Below are positions 36,246-44,972 of a stretch of DNA of 58,414 nucleotides, in pieces. This DNA comes from a virus. The stretch's first letter is position 1; each line of letters begins with the position of its first letter. The position numbers were made by a program, and so were the translations under genes. The stretch lies in the IMG/VR virus record IMGVR_UViG_3300047678_000800, positions 1 through 58,414 of that record. One strand, 5' to 3'. Under the pieces are notes generated by a model, which ran no database searches, was not told the origin of the DNA, and saw only the letters and a list, made by a program, of their open reading frames with translations.

Positions 36246-36569
36246 TCACGCGGCAACCAGTTTCTGGCCGGCCGCCATGATCCGATCCAGCGGTGCCGCC
36301 GCGCGCTTGTACCTGAAATCCTGAAGCACGCGGACACGCTCAGCGACGCGAGCGCGGAGCCGGGCCGCCAACACCGGATCAGATGCAAGCGCCTTGTCCG
36401 CCCTGATCTTGGCGGCCGCCCAAGCGTCTCTCCGCACTTCTGCCTGCGCCTCGCTCCCCGGCATCTGAAGGTTGAAGATTGTCCAGTCCATGAACGTCTC
36501 GACCAAGCGGTCGTATTCGCTCGCATGGATGGTTTCCTCGTTGAGCCTGTCGCCTGATCCTGATCCCAT
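36246..36569 (-). CDS. Small helical protein between terminase and portal
   Basis: 107 residues; helical and charged (NEETIHASEYDRLVETFMDW, AAKIRADKALASDPVLAARL). A similar small protein occupies this place in other short-tailed phages. It might help packaging, but this is unproven. Confidence 0.65.
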   Translation of the reverse strand: MGSGSGDRLNEETIHASEYDRLVETFMDWTIFNLQMPGSEAQAEVRRDAWAAAKIRADKALASDPVLAARLRARVAERVRVLQDFRYKRAAAPLDRIMAAGQKLVAA

Positions 36570-36577
36570 TGCCTACC

Positions 36578-38239
36578 TCAAACCGGATAAAGCGGCTGAA
36601 CATTGTTGCCGCGGAACTGCATTGCTTCCTGCTCCTCGGCGTCGCGCTCTTCGCTGCGAACCAATAAGCCGATATCCCGAAGATGCCGCACGGCCTGCGT
36701 GACCGTATCCACCAGATCGTCATGTTTGGCCTTTGGGAATGCCGCGCACTGCGTGATGACCATGTCGGCCCATGCCCGGTCGGGCGCGTAGACCATGCCC
36801 TCGCTGAACAGGTGCTGGACGCTGTAGGCCCGGGCGCGCTTGTCCTGCGCGCCGGGGTCGACCAGTTGCACCGCGAAGTTGGACGACTGGTACAGCCGCC
36901 GGATTTCCTGAGCAACCGACTGGCCGGACGCCTTGGATTCGATGAGCAACTTGTCGATGTTAAACCGCTTGGTGGTGGCGATCACCTTTTCGACCAAGTC
37001 GTGTAACTCTAACCGCTCCTGCCAAGCTGCCATGAGGATGACCTTAGTGTGTGGCCGTCCGACGACCGAACTCATGCCGGTGCCCTCGCCATGCACGCGC
37101 TTGCCGGGCTTGCTCATGAAGGCGTTTGCCCCAGATCCACTCCTGACATCTTCGAACACACCCCATACCGTCATGGCGCTGGGGTCGTTCTCCTGCTTCT
37201 CGGTGTAGGCCGTATCCAGCGACGCGATGATGTAGGTCAGGTTGGGGAACTTGGCCTCGTTCCACAGCATCCACCAGTCGCGCTTCAAGATGCCGCCCCC
37301 CTTGGGTTCCGGCCGCTGCTGCAGCTGGCCGGCGGATCCGTATGGGCCAAGGCCGGACTTGAGCCGTGCGACCTCCTTCGGCCCGAAACGCTCCGGCGTC
37401 AGCAATTCGCCCTCTTCGGTGCGCGGGTCCGACCACCCGATGGCGTTCGGGTACAGCATCACGGCCCGGTCGCGCTCGTACTCCATCGGCAGCATCAAGT
37501 GCACGAATTCGCCGCCCAGGTCGGAGCCCAGGATATGGCCGCACAGATCGTCCTCGTGCAGCCGCTGCATGACCAGGATCAGGGCGCCGGTGCGCGGGTC
37601 GTTGAAGCGGGTCGACATGCTCTGGTCGTACCAGTCCAGCACACCTTGGCGCACCGCCTCGGACTCAGCCTCGCCCGTGTTGTGCGGATCGTCGATCACC
37701 AGCACGTCGCCGCCGTCACCAGTCAGTTGGCCGCCAACAGACGTGGACAGCCGGTAGCCGCCCTTGTCGTTCTCGAACTTGATCTTGGTGTTCTGGTCGC
37801 CGGTCAGCATGAAGCGGTTGCCCCACCGCTGCTGGTACCAGACGCTGCTCATCAGCCTCCGGGTCTTGACGCTGTCGCGGATCGACAGGTTGCCGGCGTA
37901 GCTGGAATGGAGAAACTGGACCTGCGGGCCGGATGTCGTGCTGACATGCCGCTGTGCCCAGACCCATGCATCGAACGCGACAAGCATGGACGACTTCGAT
38001 GTGCGCGGCGGCTGGTTGATGATCAGCCGGGATATCTCGCCGTCGCACACGGCCTCCAAATGCTCGGCAATGGCCTCCAGATGCCAGCCGGGCACGAACG
38101 GCTTGGTGTCGATGTACTTCCACGCCCCCTGCATGAACCGGTACAGCGATTCCTCGCAGCGGCGACGGTCCACGGCCAGCCAGGAATCCTCGAGGCTTGG
38201 CGCGTGGCGTGCGGCGGCTGTGAGGGTGGCTCGGTCCAT
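36578..38239 (-). CDS. terL: Terminase large subunit
   Basis: 553 residues. The ATPase domain has Walker A-like PPRTSKS (about residues 75-82) and Walker B VLVIDDPHN (about 175-183). The nuclease domain has SLDTAYTEK (about 337-345; acidic metal ligand) and HDDLVDTV (about 507; acidic ligand). QRPEPKGGGI, the linker typical of phage terminases, is also present. Pumps DNA into the head and cuts the concatemer. Overlaps the upstream 88-residue gene by 1 base. Confidence 0.93.
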   Translation of the reverse strand: MDRATLTAAARHAPSLEDSWLAVDRRRCEESLYRFMQGAWKYIDTKPFVPGWHLEAIAEHLEAVCDGEISRLIINQPPRTSKSSMLVAFDAWVWAQRHVSTTSGPQVQFLHSSYAGNLSIRDSVKTRRLMSSVWYQQRWGNRFMLTGDQNTKIKFENDKGGYRLSTSVGGQLTGDGGDVLVIDDPHNTGEAESEAVRQGVLDWYDQSMSTRFNDPRTGALILVMQRLHEDDLCGHILGSDLGGEFVHLMLPMEYERDRAVMLYPNAIGWSDPRTEEGELLTPERFGPKEVARLKSGLGPYGSAGQLQQRPEPKGGGILKRDWWMLWNEAKFPNLTYIIASLDTAYTEKQENDPSAMTVWGVFEDVRSGSGANAFMSKPGKRVHGEGTGMSSVVGRPHTKVILMAAWQERLELHDLVEKVIATTKRFNIDKLLIESKASGQSVAQEIRRLYQSSNFAVQLVDPGAQDKRARAYSVQHLFSEGMVYAPDRAWADMVITQCAAFPKAKHDDLVDTVTQAVRHLRDIGLLVRSEERDAEEQEAMQFRGNNVQPLYPV

Positions 38240-38505
38240 CAGGTGTAGGAATCCGGGCTTTCGTTCGGCCCCTTGACGGACACCTTGCCCGCGTAGATTT
38301 CGTGCAGGTTGCCGGACACGACGGCCGCATGGAACGCCTGCTCGGCCACAAGCGCTTCGGCGTATGACATGGCAACGAGCGTTGAGTCGGCCGGCGCCAC
38401 CAACCCCTCCAGCCTTTCCAGTTCATCCGCCGCGCGACACACGATCTCGCGGTCTGCGATGCTCAGCGGGCCGATGTCGCGCAGGAGGTCGGGTAGGTCG
38501 CTCAC
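38239..38505 (-). CDS. Small protein between terminase subunits
   Basis: 88 residues; helical (IADREIVCRAADELERLEGL, AEALVAEQAFHAAVVSGNLH). Overlaps its upstream neighbour by 4 bases. Function unknown. Confidence 0.65.
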   Translation of the reverse strand: MSDLPDLLRDIGPLSIADREIVCRAADELERLEGLVAPADSTLVAMSYAEALVAEQAFHAAVVSGNLHEIYAGKVSVKGPNESPDSYT

Positions 38506-38765
38506 GCTGCATCCATGGCTTTGCTGATCATGGCGCGCACCTCGTCAACGTTGGCCGAACAGAAGCAGTCCATCATTTCCGGCGTCGGCTCCAGCAGCGT
38601 TCCAAGGATGTCCTTTACCAGAGAGCCCAGATCGAATTCACCCTCAATCAGCACTCGGCTGCCGTTACGAAGCCAGCGAAGAATTCTCGTATTGCGGCCA
38701 GTGCAGTGCTGCTGAAGCAGGTTCGTGTAGGCTGCTTGGATTTGTGGGGTCATCAGATCGCTCAC
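38502..38765 (-). CDS. Small helical protein next to TerS
   Basis: 87 residues; YTNLLQQHCTGRNTRILRWL and SLVKDILGTLLEPTPEMMDC suggest helices. It overlaps the TerS stop by 4 bases. Function unknown. Confidence 0.65.
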   Translation of the reverse strand: MSDLMTPQIQAAYTNLLQQHCTGRNTRILRWLRNGSRVLIEGEFDLGSLVKDILGTLLEPTPEMMDCFCSANVDEVRAMISKAMDAA

Positions 38766-39370
38766 TTCGCCCTCACCTCCGCCATGCGAATGGCCATGAA
38801 TTCCTCGAAAGCCGCCAGCGCCTCGGGCGACATGTCGTCGATGTCGAACAGCGGCGTCGCGTCCTGGGTCTGGATCGGGCCGCCGTTCTTGCCGGTCAGG
38901 GCCATCTGCTCCCGGAATGCCATGACATCGACGTGCTTGCCGATCAACTCCAGGCGCTTCACCCGGTCAGATAGCTTGACCTTCGTGATGTCGCCGATCT
39001 TCACCCCGTCCGAGCGTAGCTCCTCAACGTCCAGGCCGGCGACCAGGCCTTGGCGCCAGATCAAGGGCCATTCGCTGACGGGCTTGAGCACGCCGCTCTC
39101 GTGGTACAAATCCGCGATGTCGGCCGTCGCTTCGTCTGCCAGCCGGTTCAGCAGCCACGCGGCATCCACGGCCACTTTCTCGGTCACTTTCGAGGCGATT
39201 TCAGCCTTGAGTTCGGCAACGCGGGCCGAAATGCTTTCATCTGAATTCAGACGGGAAGCATTCCCCCGGTTCCGTTTGAAGCCCGCAGCAACGTACGCCT
39301 CGTCGGCCGTGAGCCCCGAAGCGATGCCTTGGGCGAACAGTTCGTGCCGCTGGTTTTCGAGAATACCCAT
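38762..39370 (-). CDS. terS: Terminase small subunit
   Basis: 202 residues. The N-terminal ELFAQGIASGLTADEAYVAA GF-type helix-turn-helix and VAELKAEIASKVTEK coiled coil match the Terminase_2 family; the later WLLNRLADEATADIADLY and KIGDITKVKLSDRVKRLELI are characteristic of this branch. It recognises the packaging start and stimulates TerL. A TATAAT box lies 7-12 bases before the start. Confidence 0.87.
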   Translation of the reverse strand: MGILENQRHELFAQGIASGLTADEAYVAAGFKRNRGNASRLNSDESISARVAELKAEIASKVTEKVAVDAAWLLNRLADEATADIADLYHESGVLKPVSEWPLIWRQGLVAGLDVEELRSDGVKIGDITKVKLSDRVKRLELIGKHVDVMAFREQMALTGKNGGPIQTQDATPLFDIDDMSPEALAAFEEFMAIRMAEVRAK

Positions 39371-39376
39371 CTCCGG

Positions 39377-39382
39377 ATTATA
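39377..39382 (-). promoter_or_regulatory. TATAAT box before TerS
   Basis: Perfect minus-strand TATAAT ending 6 bases before the TerS ATG, with CCGGAG between. No good -35 box. If used, transcription would start at or near the start codon, so either leaderless translation or chance. Confidence 0.25.
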
Positions 39383-39421
39383 CCGATTTCCAGTGTGAAA
39401 TAAAATCCACCATCAGCTCGC

Positions 39422-39727
39422 CTATTTCTCCCCCGGCGTCGGTGCCAGAGCGCGGGCAAGATCCAGCGTGTCCCGAACAATCACCATGTCGACGGGCGGC
39501 TGATAGGCGCCGGCGTGATGGACTAGCGCATACAGGAACGCCGTGAACAGCAGCTCGATGTTGACCCACGTCTTCGAAGCCATGTGCACCGGGAAGTGGT
39601 AGACCGTCTGGCCGCTGAAATCTTGCAGTCCGGCCACGTCGTCCATGCCGACGACATACTCCGGAAACCCCTGATGCTCGAGGCCCTGATCGGTCACGGC
39701 CCACTGGTCGTTGCAGAAGTAAATCAT
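39422..39727 (-). CDS. Hypothetical protein
   Basis: 101 residues; aromatic-rich N-terminus (IYFCNDQWAVTDQGLEHQGF), YHFPVHMASKTWVNIELLFT, and a C-terminal helix. Coupled to the DUF1376 gene (4-base overlap). A small neighbour of this kind is common next to phage replication genes. Function unknown. Confidence 0.65.
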   Translation of the reverse strand: MIYFCNDQWAVTDQGLEHQGFPEYVVGMDDVAGLQDFSGQTVYHFPVHMASKTWVNIELLFTAFLYALVHHAGAYQPPVDMVIVRDTLDLARALAPTPGEK

Positions 39728-40701
39728 GCCACCTGCTCCGTCTGGGTCTGGACTGGTTCAAGGTTTCCATACCGCATCCGGTACCGCTCGAGCAGTTGCC
39801 CCCAGACCAGCGTGTCGGGATGGTTCGGCGGCGGTCCGATGATCGGCTCCGGCCACGGCAGCCCCTTCGACCATTCGCCCAGGTACTCGAGCCAGCGGTG
39901 TTCGGTGAAATCGGCGACGAAGGCCCGAGCGTAGGCCAGCCGGTCATTCGTGGCCTTGGCGGCCGCCTCCCGGATGGCATCAGGGAAATAGTTCAGCGAT
40001 GTCACCTGCTTCTGTCCCGGACGGGCCATGACTGCCTTGACACCAGCACGAATGGCTTCCTCGCCGTAATCGGCCAACCATTGCCGGACGATCCCGAGCG
40101 GATACCGTCGCGGGTCACCGGACATGCCGGCGGTTTCAAGGATCCAGGCGCCTAAAGCGAGATAGGGTTCGACAGGTCGCGCACTAGCTGCTTCTTCTGA
40201 ACGTAGTGAAGAAGACTTATCTTTATCCTTATCCTTGGTTGCTTCTGAGTTCAACGTGGGTTGTTCATCAAGCTGTACTTGCTGTTGCTCTTGATGTTGT
40301 TCTTTAGGTTGAACTCGACGTTGATGCCGCCCCTTTCTTTTCAATGCGCTAGCCCGCCCAGCCTTTGCCGCGCGCTCTCGGTTTGCGTCAATTTTTGCCA
40401 GCACATCCGGATAGTCATCAGCGACCCTCAATTGAGAGATTGTAACCAGCGCATCGGGGTCGCTCATGTCCCCCTGCACCTCGAAATAGTGGGCGATTCC
40501 ACGCCACCGCGCTTGCCACTGCTTCTCCGGCGTGCCTGCTATCCGAGCCAACTTTGCGGGTGTGCGCGCGAGCGGTTGCCCCTTATTGGCCCACTGAGCA
40601 GCCATCAGGCGCATGTAGGCGCCGTACTCAGCATCCGACAAATCCATGGTGTCCCCCTGAAGGGGACCGACCTCAACCGGCCAAAATGGCGCTTCAGCCA
40701 T
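39724..40701 (-). CDS. DUF1376 replication-initiation-like protein
   Basis: 325 residues from the ATG at 40701, touching the helicase stop (TGATG); the longer frame into the helicase gene is rejected. Residues 1-90 match DUF1376 (FWPVEVGPLQGDTMDLSDAE, GAYMRLMAAQWANKG, RIAGTPEKQW). A low-complexity linker (KEQHQEQQQVQLDEQP, KDKDKDKSS) leads to a C-terminal helical domain. DUF1376 proteins resemble phage initiator or helicase-loader proteins; the tight pairing with DnaB supports a loader-like role. Confidence 0.82.
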   Translation of the reverse strand: MAEAPFWPVEVGPLQGDTMDLSDAEYGAYMRLMAAQWANKGQPLARTPAKLARIAGTPEKQWQARWRGIAHYFEVQGDMSDPDALVTISQLRVADDYPDVLAKIDANRERAAKAGRASALKRKGRHQRRVQPKEQHQEQQQVQLDEQPTLNSEATKDKDKDKSSSLRSEEAASARPVEPYLALGAWILETAGMSGDPRRYPLGIVRQWLADYGEEAIRAGVKAVMARPGQKQVTSLNYFPDAIREAAAKATNDRLAYARAFVADFTEHRWLEYLGEWSKGLPWPEPIIGPPPNHPDTLVWGQLLERYRMRYGNLEPVQTQTEQVA

Positions 40702-42161
40702 CAGATAAACCCCTCGCCTTTCGGTTGTTCGCCCAAATCCCAGAACCGGTTCGTCGCCATGTCGCAGCCGATGTGCAGCGTGGTGCTTTCGCCCTGCCGG
40801 TTCTTCTCGACGATCATTTCCATGCGGTATTGGAGCCGCTCCAGTTCGGAGCGCCAAGCCACGTGCGCGGCCACGTCATGGCCGGTCGGCTCTGCCTTGC
40901 GCTTGTAGTAGTAATCCCGATACGGGAAGAGGATGATGTCGGCATCTTCCTCGATCTCGCCGCTGTCCCGGAGGTCGCCGGCGTTCGGCCGCTTGTTTTC
41001 GCGCATCTCGACATTGCGGTTGAGCTGGACCAGGGCCATGACGCTGAGGCCGAGTTCCTTGGCCATGTTCTTCAGGTCGTTGCTCTTCTCGCCTTCGGCC
41101 TTGTTGGCGTTGTTCCGGTAGTTGCCGCTGTCCTTGATCTTTCGGAGATGGTCGATCACCACCAGGCCGAGACGGATGCCGCGGCGTGCGAGATCGCGCT
41201 GCAGGCGCCGGCACTCGGCGGCGATGGATGCAACGGTGCGCCCGGGCGTGTCGTCGAAATAGATCGGCAGCGACTGGATTTCGGACTGTGCCTGCGCGAG
41301 CCGGCGCAGCTGCTCCTGGTTGATCTGGCCGCGCTTGGCATAGCTGTATGGAATCTTGAACTCGTCGGTGCTGGCGACCTCACAGGCCATACGCAGGATC
41401 AACTGGCCCTTGGGCATCTCGAGGCTGAAGAAAACGGCCGCATATGCCGGGTTCGCGATGACTGACTGGCGCACCAGCGAGAGTGCCCGCGCCGTTTTTC
41501 CCATGCCGGGACGACCGGCCATCAGGATCAGATCGGCGACATCAAGACCGCCAATCGCCGCGTCCAGATCCTTTGAACCAGTGCTGGGGATGACGGTCTT
41601 GCCGTTCATGGCATCCTGCACGTTCTGTAGGACATCGCCGATCAGGTTGGACACATGCTCTGGCTTTGGGCGCGGACCATCAGCCTGGATGTCGTTCAGT
41701 TTGGCCTGGCCGGCCTCCAGCACGGATGCGGCGGTGCTGGCCACGTCAGGCCGGAGAAGCGCCGTGCGGGTCTCGTCAAGGACGCGGGCGCCTTCGCGGG
41801 CCTGCCAGAGATCGACAAGGATGCGGGCGTGATCGACAACGGATGTGGGAAGGGCGGCGACCGCTGCACACCGCGCCAGATAGCGGGTGCCACCCATTTC
41901 GGCCATGCCGGCATCGTTCTCAAAATAGGTCTTGAGCGATGCGGTGCTGACCTTGCGGCCGGCGCGGGCGAGCGATGATGCCGCCTGATAGATGCGCTGG
42001 TGCAGCCCTTCATGGAAATGCTCGGCGCGCAGGAACTCGATCTGGTCCAGCACCTGGGCGCGGGTCAGCACGACACCAAGAATGGCCTGCTCGATCTCGA
42101 GGTTGAACAGCGCGACCGTATCGGTCTCGTAGCCGAGGTCTATGGGTGATTCCGCGTTCAT
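40701..42161 (-). CDS. dnaB: DnaB-type replicative helicase
   Basis: 486 residues. N-terminal helical domain (NLEIEQAILGVVLTRAQVLD), linker, then RecA-like motor with Walker A AGRPGMGKTA (about residues 212-221), SLEMPKGQL, Walker B LGLVVIDHL (about 330) and DLRDSGEIEEDADIILFPYR with the conserved ADI..F/L. It unwinds DNA at the replication fork. Without a phage DNA polymerase or primase in the window, it probably recruits the host replisome. Confidence 0.92.
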   Translation of the reverse strand: MNAESPIDLGYETDTVALFNLEIEQAILGVVLTRAQVLDQIEFLRAEHFHEGLHQRIYQAASSLARAGRKVSTASLKTYFENDAGMAEMGGTRYLARCAAVAALPTSVVDHARILVDLWQAREGARVLDETRTALLRPDVASTAASVLEAGQAKLNDIQADGPRPKPEHVSNLIGDVLQNVQDAMNGKTVIPSTGSKDLDAAIGGLDVADLILMAGRPGMGKTARALSLVRQSVIANPAYAAVFFSLEMPKGQLILRMACEVASTDEFKIPYSYAKRGQINQEQLRRLAQAQSEIQSLPIYFDDTPGRTVASIAAECRRLQRDLARRGIRLGLVVIDHLRKIKDSGNYRNNANKAEGEKSNDLKNMAKELGLSVMALVQLNRNVEMRENKRPNAGDLRDSGEIEEDADIILFPYRDYYYKRKAEPTGHDVAAHVAWRSELERLQYRMEMIVEKNRQGESTTLHIGCDMATNRFWDLGEQPKGEGFI

Positions 42162-42961
42162 GCCGTCACCCTGAGATCAACAGGAAGATGACTAGCCGCA
42201 GCAGGATATGGTGTGGCCGGCAGCGCAAACGGGGCGCCCCATTTCGGCAAGTCGGCCTCGATTTCAGCCCAGTTGCGGGGGTGCTGCGCCTTCAGGTCCG
42301 GCGTGCGCTCACAGGGATAGTAGCCGCCATCACCGGGGGTCAGGAATCCACCGTACTTGTCGCACCACCGGGAAGGGCTGATCTGCAGCGCCTTCATGTC
42401 GGAACGGGTGACGAAGCCCCTGCGCTCCAGAATAATCATCAGCTTGATGGCCTTGATCTTCCACGGCGTCAGTTGTAGCGGAGCGGCGTGGCCGCCGGTG
42501 ACATCAGGGATGTAGTCAGGCAGGACGCAGCGTTGTTCCGGGCACCAGGGATGCCAGTCCCGATAGCCCGAAGCCTGATCCGGCAAGTCACGGTCCAGTC
42601 CCCAGCCGGTGAAACTGTCATCCCATCCACGTCGTGCACGGATCTTGATGACGTGGACGCCGCACCTGTCGGCCATGCGCTCCATGTGAAGCTGGCAGGA
42701 ATCGGCGGGCACCAGCACGGCGCGATAGTCGGGGCCGTTCAGGCTGTACCAGTGTTCGTCCGGCAACGCCTGGTCCAGCACCTTTGGGTTGAGGCTCAGT
42801 TTCGCCTCGATGCCGATCTGCAGGGCAGTGACCGGATGCGCCAGCAGAAGATCCCAGCCAGCGGTCTCGTGATAGGCGACCCAGGGGTTGCGCTTGTCTG
42901 CGGCGACGATCTCGCAAAACGCGGCGACAAGATCAGACTCGGCTGTGAACAGCTTGCTCAT
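42158..42961 (-). CDS. PD-(D/E)XK-like nuclease candidate
   Basis: 267 residues from the ATG at 42961 (ATGA overlap with the upstream stop). N-terminal SDLVAAFCEIV, GWDLLLAHP and TALQIGIEAKLSLN form a D...ExK pattern like the restriction-endonuclease fold; DSCQLHMERMADRCGVHVIKIR follows. The C-terminal part (LTPWKIKAIKLMIILERRGF, ISPSRWCDKYGGFL) looks winged-helix-like. Next to DnaB, so a role in replication or recombination is plausible. Nuclease activity is inferred. Confidence 0.62.
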   Translation of the reverse strand: MSKLFTAESDLVAAFCEIVAADKRNPWVAYHETAGWDLLLAHPVTALQIGIEAKLSLNPKVLDQALPDEHWYSLNGPDYRAVLVPADSCQLHMERMADRCGVHVIKIRARRGWDDSFTGWGLDRDLPDQASGYRDWHPWCPEQRCVLPDYIPDVTGGHAAPLQLTPWKIKAIKLMIILERRGFVTRSDMKALQISPSRWCDKYGGFLTPGDGGYYPCERTPDLKAQHPRNWAEIEADLPKWGAPFALPATPYPAAASHLPVDLRVTA

Positions 42962-43275
42962 GCCACCTCCAGCGCAAGCGCCAGATGCCGCTGGGCAAAA
43001 CACACCGCGAACCACGGATCCTGCCGGACCACCTGCGGCGCGGCATCGCTGCCGACGACATGATGGACGACCTCGACGCATCCCTGCCCCGGGCGCGAAT
43101 ACAGCAGATCGTGCTTCCTGCGCTTGGCCAGCGGCGGGAACGGATGCGGCGTCATGCGCAACCGGTATTGCGCGGCGGTCTCGCCTTCGATGCGCCCGGC
43201 CAAGTAGCGGCGGCGGCATTCGGCCAGCGCGAGCGCGTGGGAGGCGATGGAGTTCTGCGCGGCGTCGTAGGTCAT
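42958..43275 (-). CDS. Hypothetical protein
   Basis: 105 residues. Helical N-terminus (AAQNSIASHALALAECRRRY) followed by a basic middle (FPPLAKRRKHDLLYSRPG) and VRQDPWFAVCFAQRHLALAL. Overlaps both neighbours by 4 bases. Function unknown. Confidence 0.65.
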   Translation of the reverse strand: MTYDAAQNSIASHALALAECRRRYLAGRIEGETAAQYRLRMTPHPFPPLAKRRKHDLLYSRPGQGCVEVVHHVVGSDAAPQVVRQDPWFAVCFAQRHLALALEVA

Positions 43276-43892
43276 GCGTAATCACCGTCGCGCTCAAGAC
43301 GCTTCCGGGTGCCAGGCGGGATCCAGTGCATGTTGGTTTCGCCACCTTCGCCGACATGCCAGACGATCCAGCAATAAGCGGTAGCGGTTGACGCCAGCGC
43401 ATCAACGCGCCCCTTCACCATAGGCACGCGCTCGGCGAACGGCAGGATGTAAGCAGGTTCCCGCCCAGCCTTGGCGAACAGGTCGTGATAGCGCTCGCCA
43501 CCTTCAAGGAACTGGAGCCGCACCAGCATAGCGACGCCGACTCGGGCGCGCTCCAGCGCCGTCAGGACGAACTCACGCCCTAGGCGGAAAGGTGGGTTGG
43601 TGATGATCCAATCGGCCCTCTTCTCGCTTGGCCAAAGGAAATCCTCGATCACAGCCTGGCCGTAGTCGTGGACATCACCGGCCGCGACCGAATGGAAGTA
43701 TTCCGCCAGCGTCCGCGCCATGTGTCCGCCACCGCAGGCGGGTTCCCACACAAGCTGGTCGCTGACCTCGTGGCGCTCCTTTAGGAATTCGCACAGCGCC
43801 CGGGTAGCCCATGGCGGCGTCGGGAAAAAGTCGAGGGAATCGCTCGCCTCTTTCCGATGCGCCATCACGGCATGGCTGGTGTTCTGGCTCAT
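43272..43892 (-). CDS. SAM-dependent DNA methyltransferase (adenine/N4-cytosine type)
   Basis: 206 residues. FFPTPPWATRALCEFL opens the fold; WEPACGGGHMA is the SAM-binding motif I; ITNPPFRLGREFV contains the catalytic NPPF of N6-adenine/N4-cytosine enzymes. The C-terminus (YCWIVWHVGEGGETNMHWIP) is typical of phage members that lack a separate target domain. It could modify phage or host DNA. The target site is unknown. Confidence 0.88.
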   Translation of the reverse strand: MSQNTSHAVMAHRKEASDSLDFFPTPPWATRALCEFLKERHEVSDQLVWEPACGGGHMARTLAEYFHSVAAGDVHDYGQAVIEDFLWPSEKRADWIITNPPFRLGREFVLTALERARVGVAMLVRLQFLEGGERYHDLFAKAGREPAYILPFAERVPMVKGRVDALASTATAYCWIVWHVGEGGETNMHWIPPGTRKRLERDGDYA

Positions 43893-44095
43893 GCGCCCAC
43901 CCCAACCCCATCAGCCGCGCGCCTCTTGCGGCTCTCCGTCATCCGCCCCAGCCGGGGAATGCCGAGGATTTCCATCCGGTAGCGCACGGCCTTCATGGTC
44001 TGGCCCGTCGCAGCGGCGATCTCCGGGATGCTGTGCAGATCGGCAGCCATGCGGGCCATGATCGCGTCCTGTTGGGCGGTCCACTGGTTTTTCAT
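43889..44095 (-). CDS. Small SANT/GcrA-like helix-turn-helix protein
   Basis: 68 residues: WTAQQDAIMARMAADLHSIP, EIAAATGQTMKAVRYRMEIL and a basic tail (RKRRAADG). Trp-Thr followed by three helices fits SANT/Myb or GcrA-like DNA-binding. First of three neighbouring genes of this kind by gene order on the chromosome; coupled to its neighbours. Confidence 0.68.
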   Translation of the reverse strand: MKNQWTAQQDAIMARMAADLHSIPEIAAATGQTMKAVRYRMEILGIPRLGRMTESRKRRAADGVGVGA

Positions 44096-44559
44096 GCCAG
44101 TTCCCCGACGACGCCGTAGCGCACCAGCGGCTGGTACACAGGCGGCGCGTAATGCTGGCAGCCATCACGCTGGCAGCCGGCGGCGAACTCATGCCGGATG
44201 CCGCAGGCGCCGCAGCATTCCTGGGCGCGCTGTTCCGGCGCCAAGATCATCCCGCGATTGGCGCGCCTCTTGGTCAGGCCCATCTGTCCACCCTTGGACT
44301 CGATGGACCCTGATGTGGTCTTGAAATGCTTGGCGAGGTCGGCCTTGGTCATGGTCGGCCAGAGGCGGGCCAGTTCCTCGCACCGCTCAGGTGTCCAGAA
44401 GCGCGGCAGGATGCGCTTGCGCAGACCAAGTTCGCGGGCGACGGACGCGACGGTGGCCTTGTTGCGGCCGAGCGCCTTGCCGATCTGCTGATAGGTCAGG
44501 ACGCCACGCTCACATTCGGCCGTGAGAAAATCCTTTTCGGCTTCGGTCCATGCGCTCAT
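44092..44559 (-). CDS. GcrA/SANT-like DNA-binding protein with two HTH units and Cys cluster
   Basis: 155 residues from the ATG at 44559. Unit 1: AWTEAEKDFLTAECERGVLT then QQIGKALGRNKATVASVARE and LGLRKR. Unit 2: FWTPERCEELARLWPTMTKA then DLAKHFKTTSGSIESKGGQM. Both resemble GcrA/SANT helices. The C-terminal CCGACGIRHEFAAGC can bind zinc. Probably a phage transcriptional regulator or DNA-transaction factor. Confidence 0.72.
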   Translation of the reverse strand: MSAWTEAEKDFLTAECERGVLTYQQIGKALGRNKATVASVARELGLRKRILPRFWTPERCEELARLWPTMTKADLAKHFKTTSGSIESKGGQMGLTKRRANRGMILAPEQRAQECCGACGIRHEFAAGCQRDGCQHYAPPVYQPLVRYGVVGELA

Positions 44560-44972
44560 CCGACACACCCCGCTGAGGCATGGCTGAGCCGGTTGGCCAT
44601 CTCGATGATCTGCTCGGCAGGGACGTCCTCGATGTCGCCGACCTTGAACGTGGTCGACATGTCATATCGGGCGGGAATGCGTTTGGGCCGCAATACGGTC
44701 TCCATGGCGCGCACCGGCAGGGCATAGCGGCGCAGCGTCTCGACTGCCTGCTCCAGCTCCGGCGGCGCGGTTCTGATTTCGGGGATGGGCTCCAGCGGGC
44801 CATGGGCGTTGCTGCGCGACAGCCATCCCATCTTGTGGGCCTTGTTCTGGCAGCCCTTGGCACTACGGCCAGGAAGCCGTTCGGTCATCTGCCGCCAGGT
44901 CATGCGGGCGATGATGCAGGCCTCGAGGATGGTCAGTTCGTAGCCGGTCCATTCGGGGTCGCTGAGGCTCAT
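44556..44972 (-). CDS. SANT-like DNA-binding protein
   Basis: 138 residues from the ATG at 44972 (overlaps the VRR-NUC stop). EWTGYELTILEACIIARMTW, RQMTERLPGRSAKGCQNKAH and KMGWLSR form a SANT-like three-helix unit; the C-terminal half is Pro-rich then helical (VPAEQIIEMANRLSHA). Third of the row of small HTH genes. Confidence 0.66.
   Translation of the reverse strand: MSLSDPEWTGYELTILEACIIARMTWRQMTERLPGRSAKGCQNKAHKMGWLSRSNAHGPLEPIPEIRTAPPELEQAVETLRRYALPVRAMETVLRPKRIPARYDMSTTFKVGDIEDVPAEQIIEMANRLSHASAGCVG

Noticed and set aside
42961-43405. 148-residue N-terminal extension of the PD-(D/E)XK-like gene
   Set aside because: The extension overlaps a coupled gene (42958-43275), is low-complexity, and the ATG at 42961 overlaps the upstream stop.
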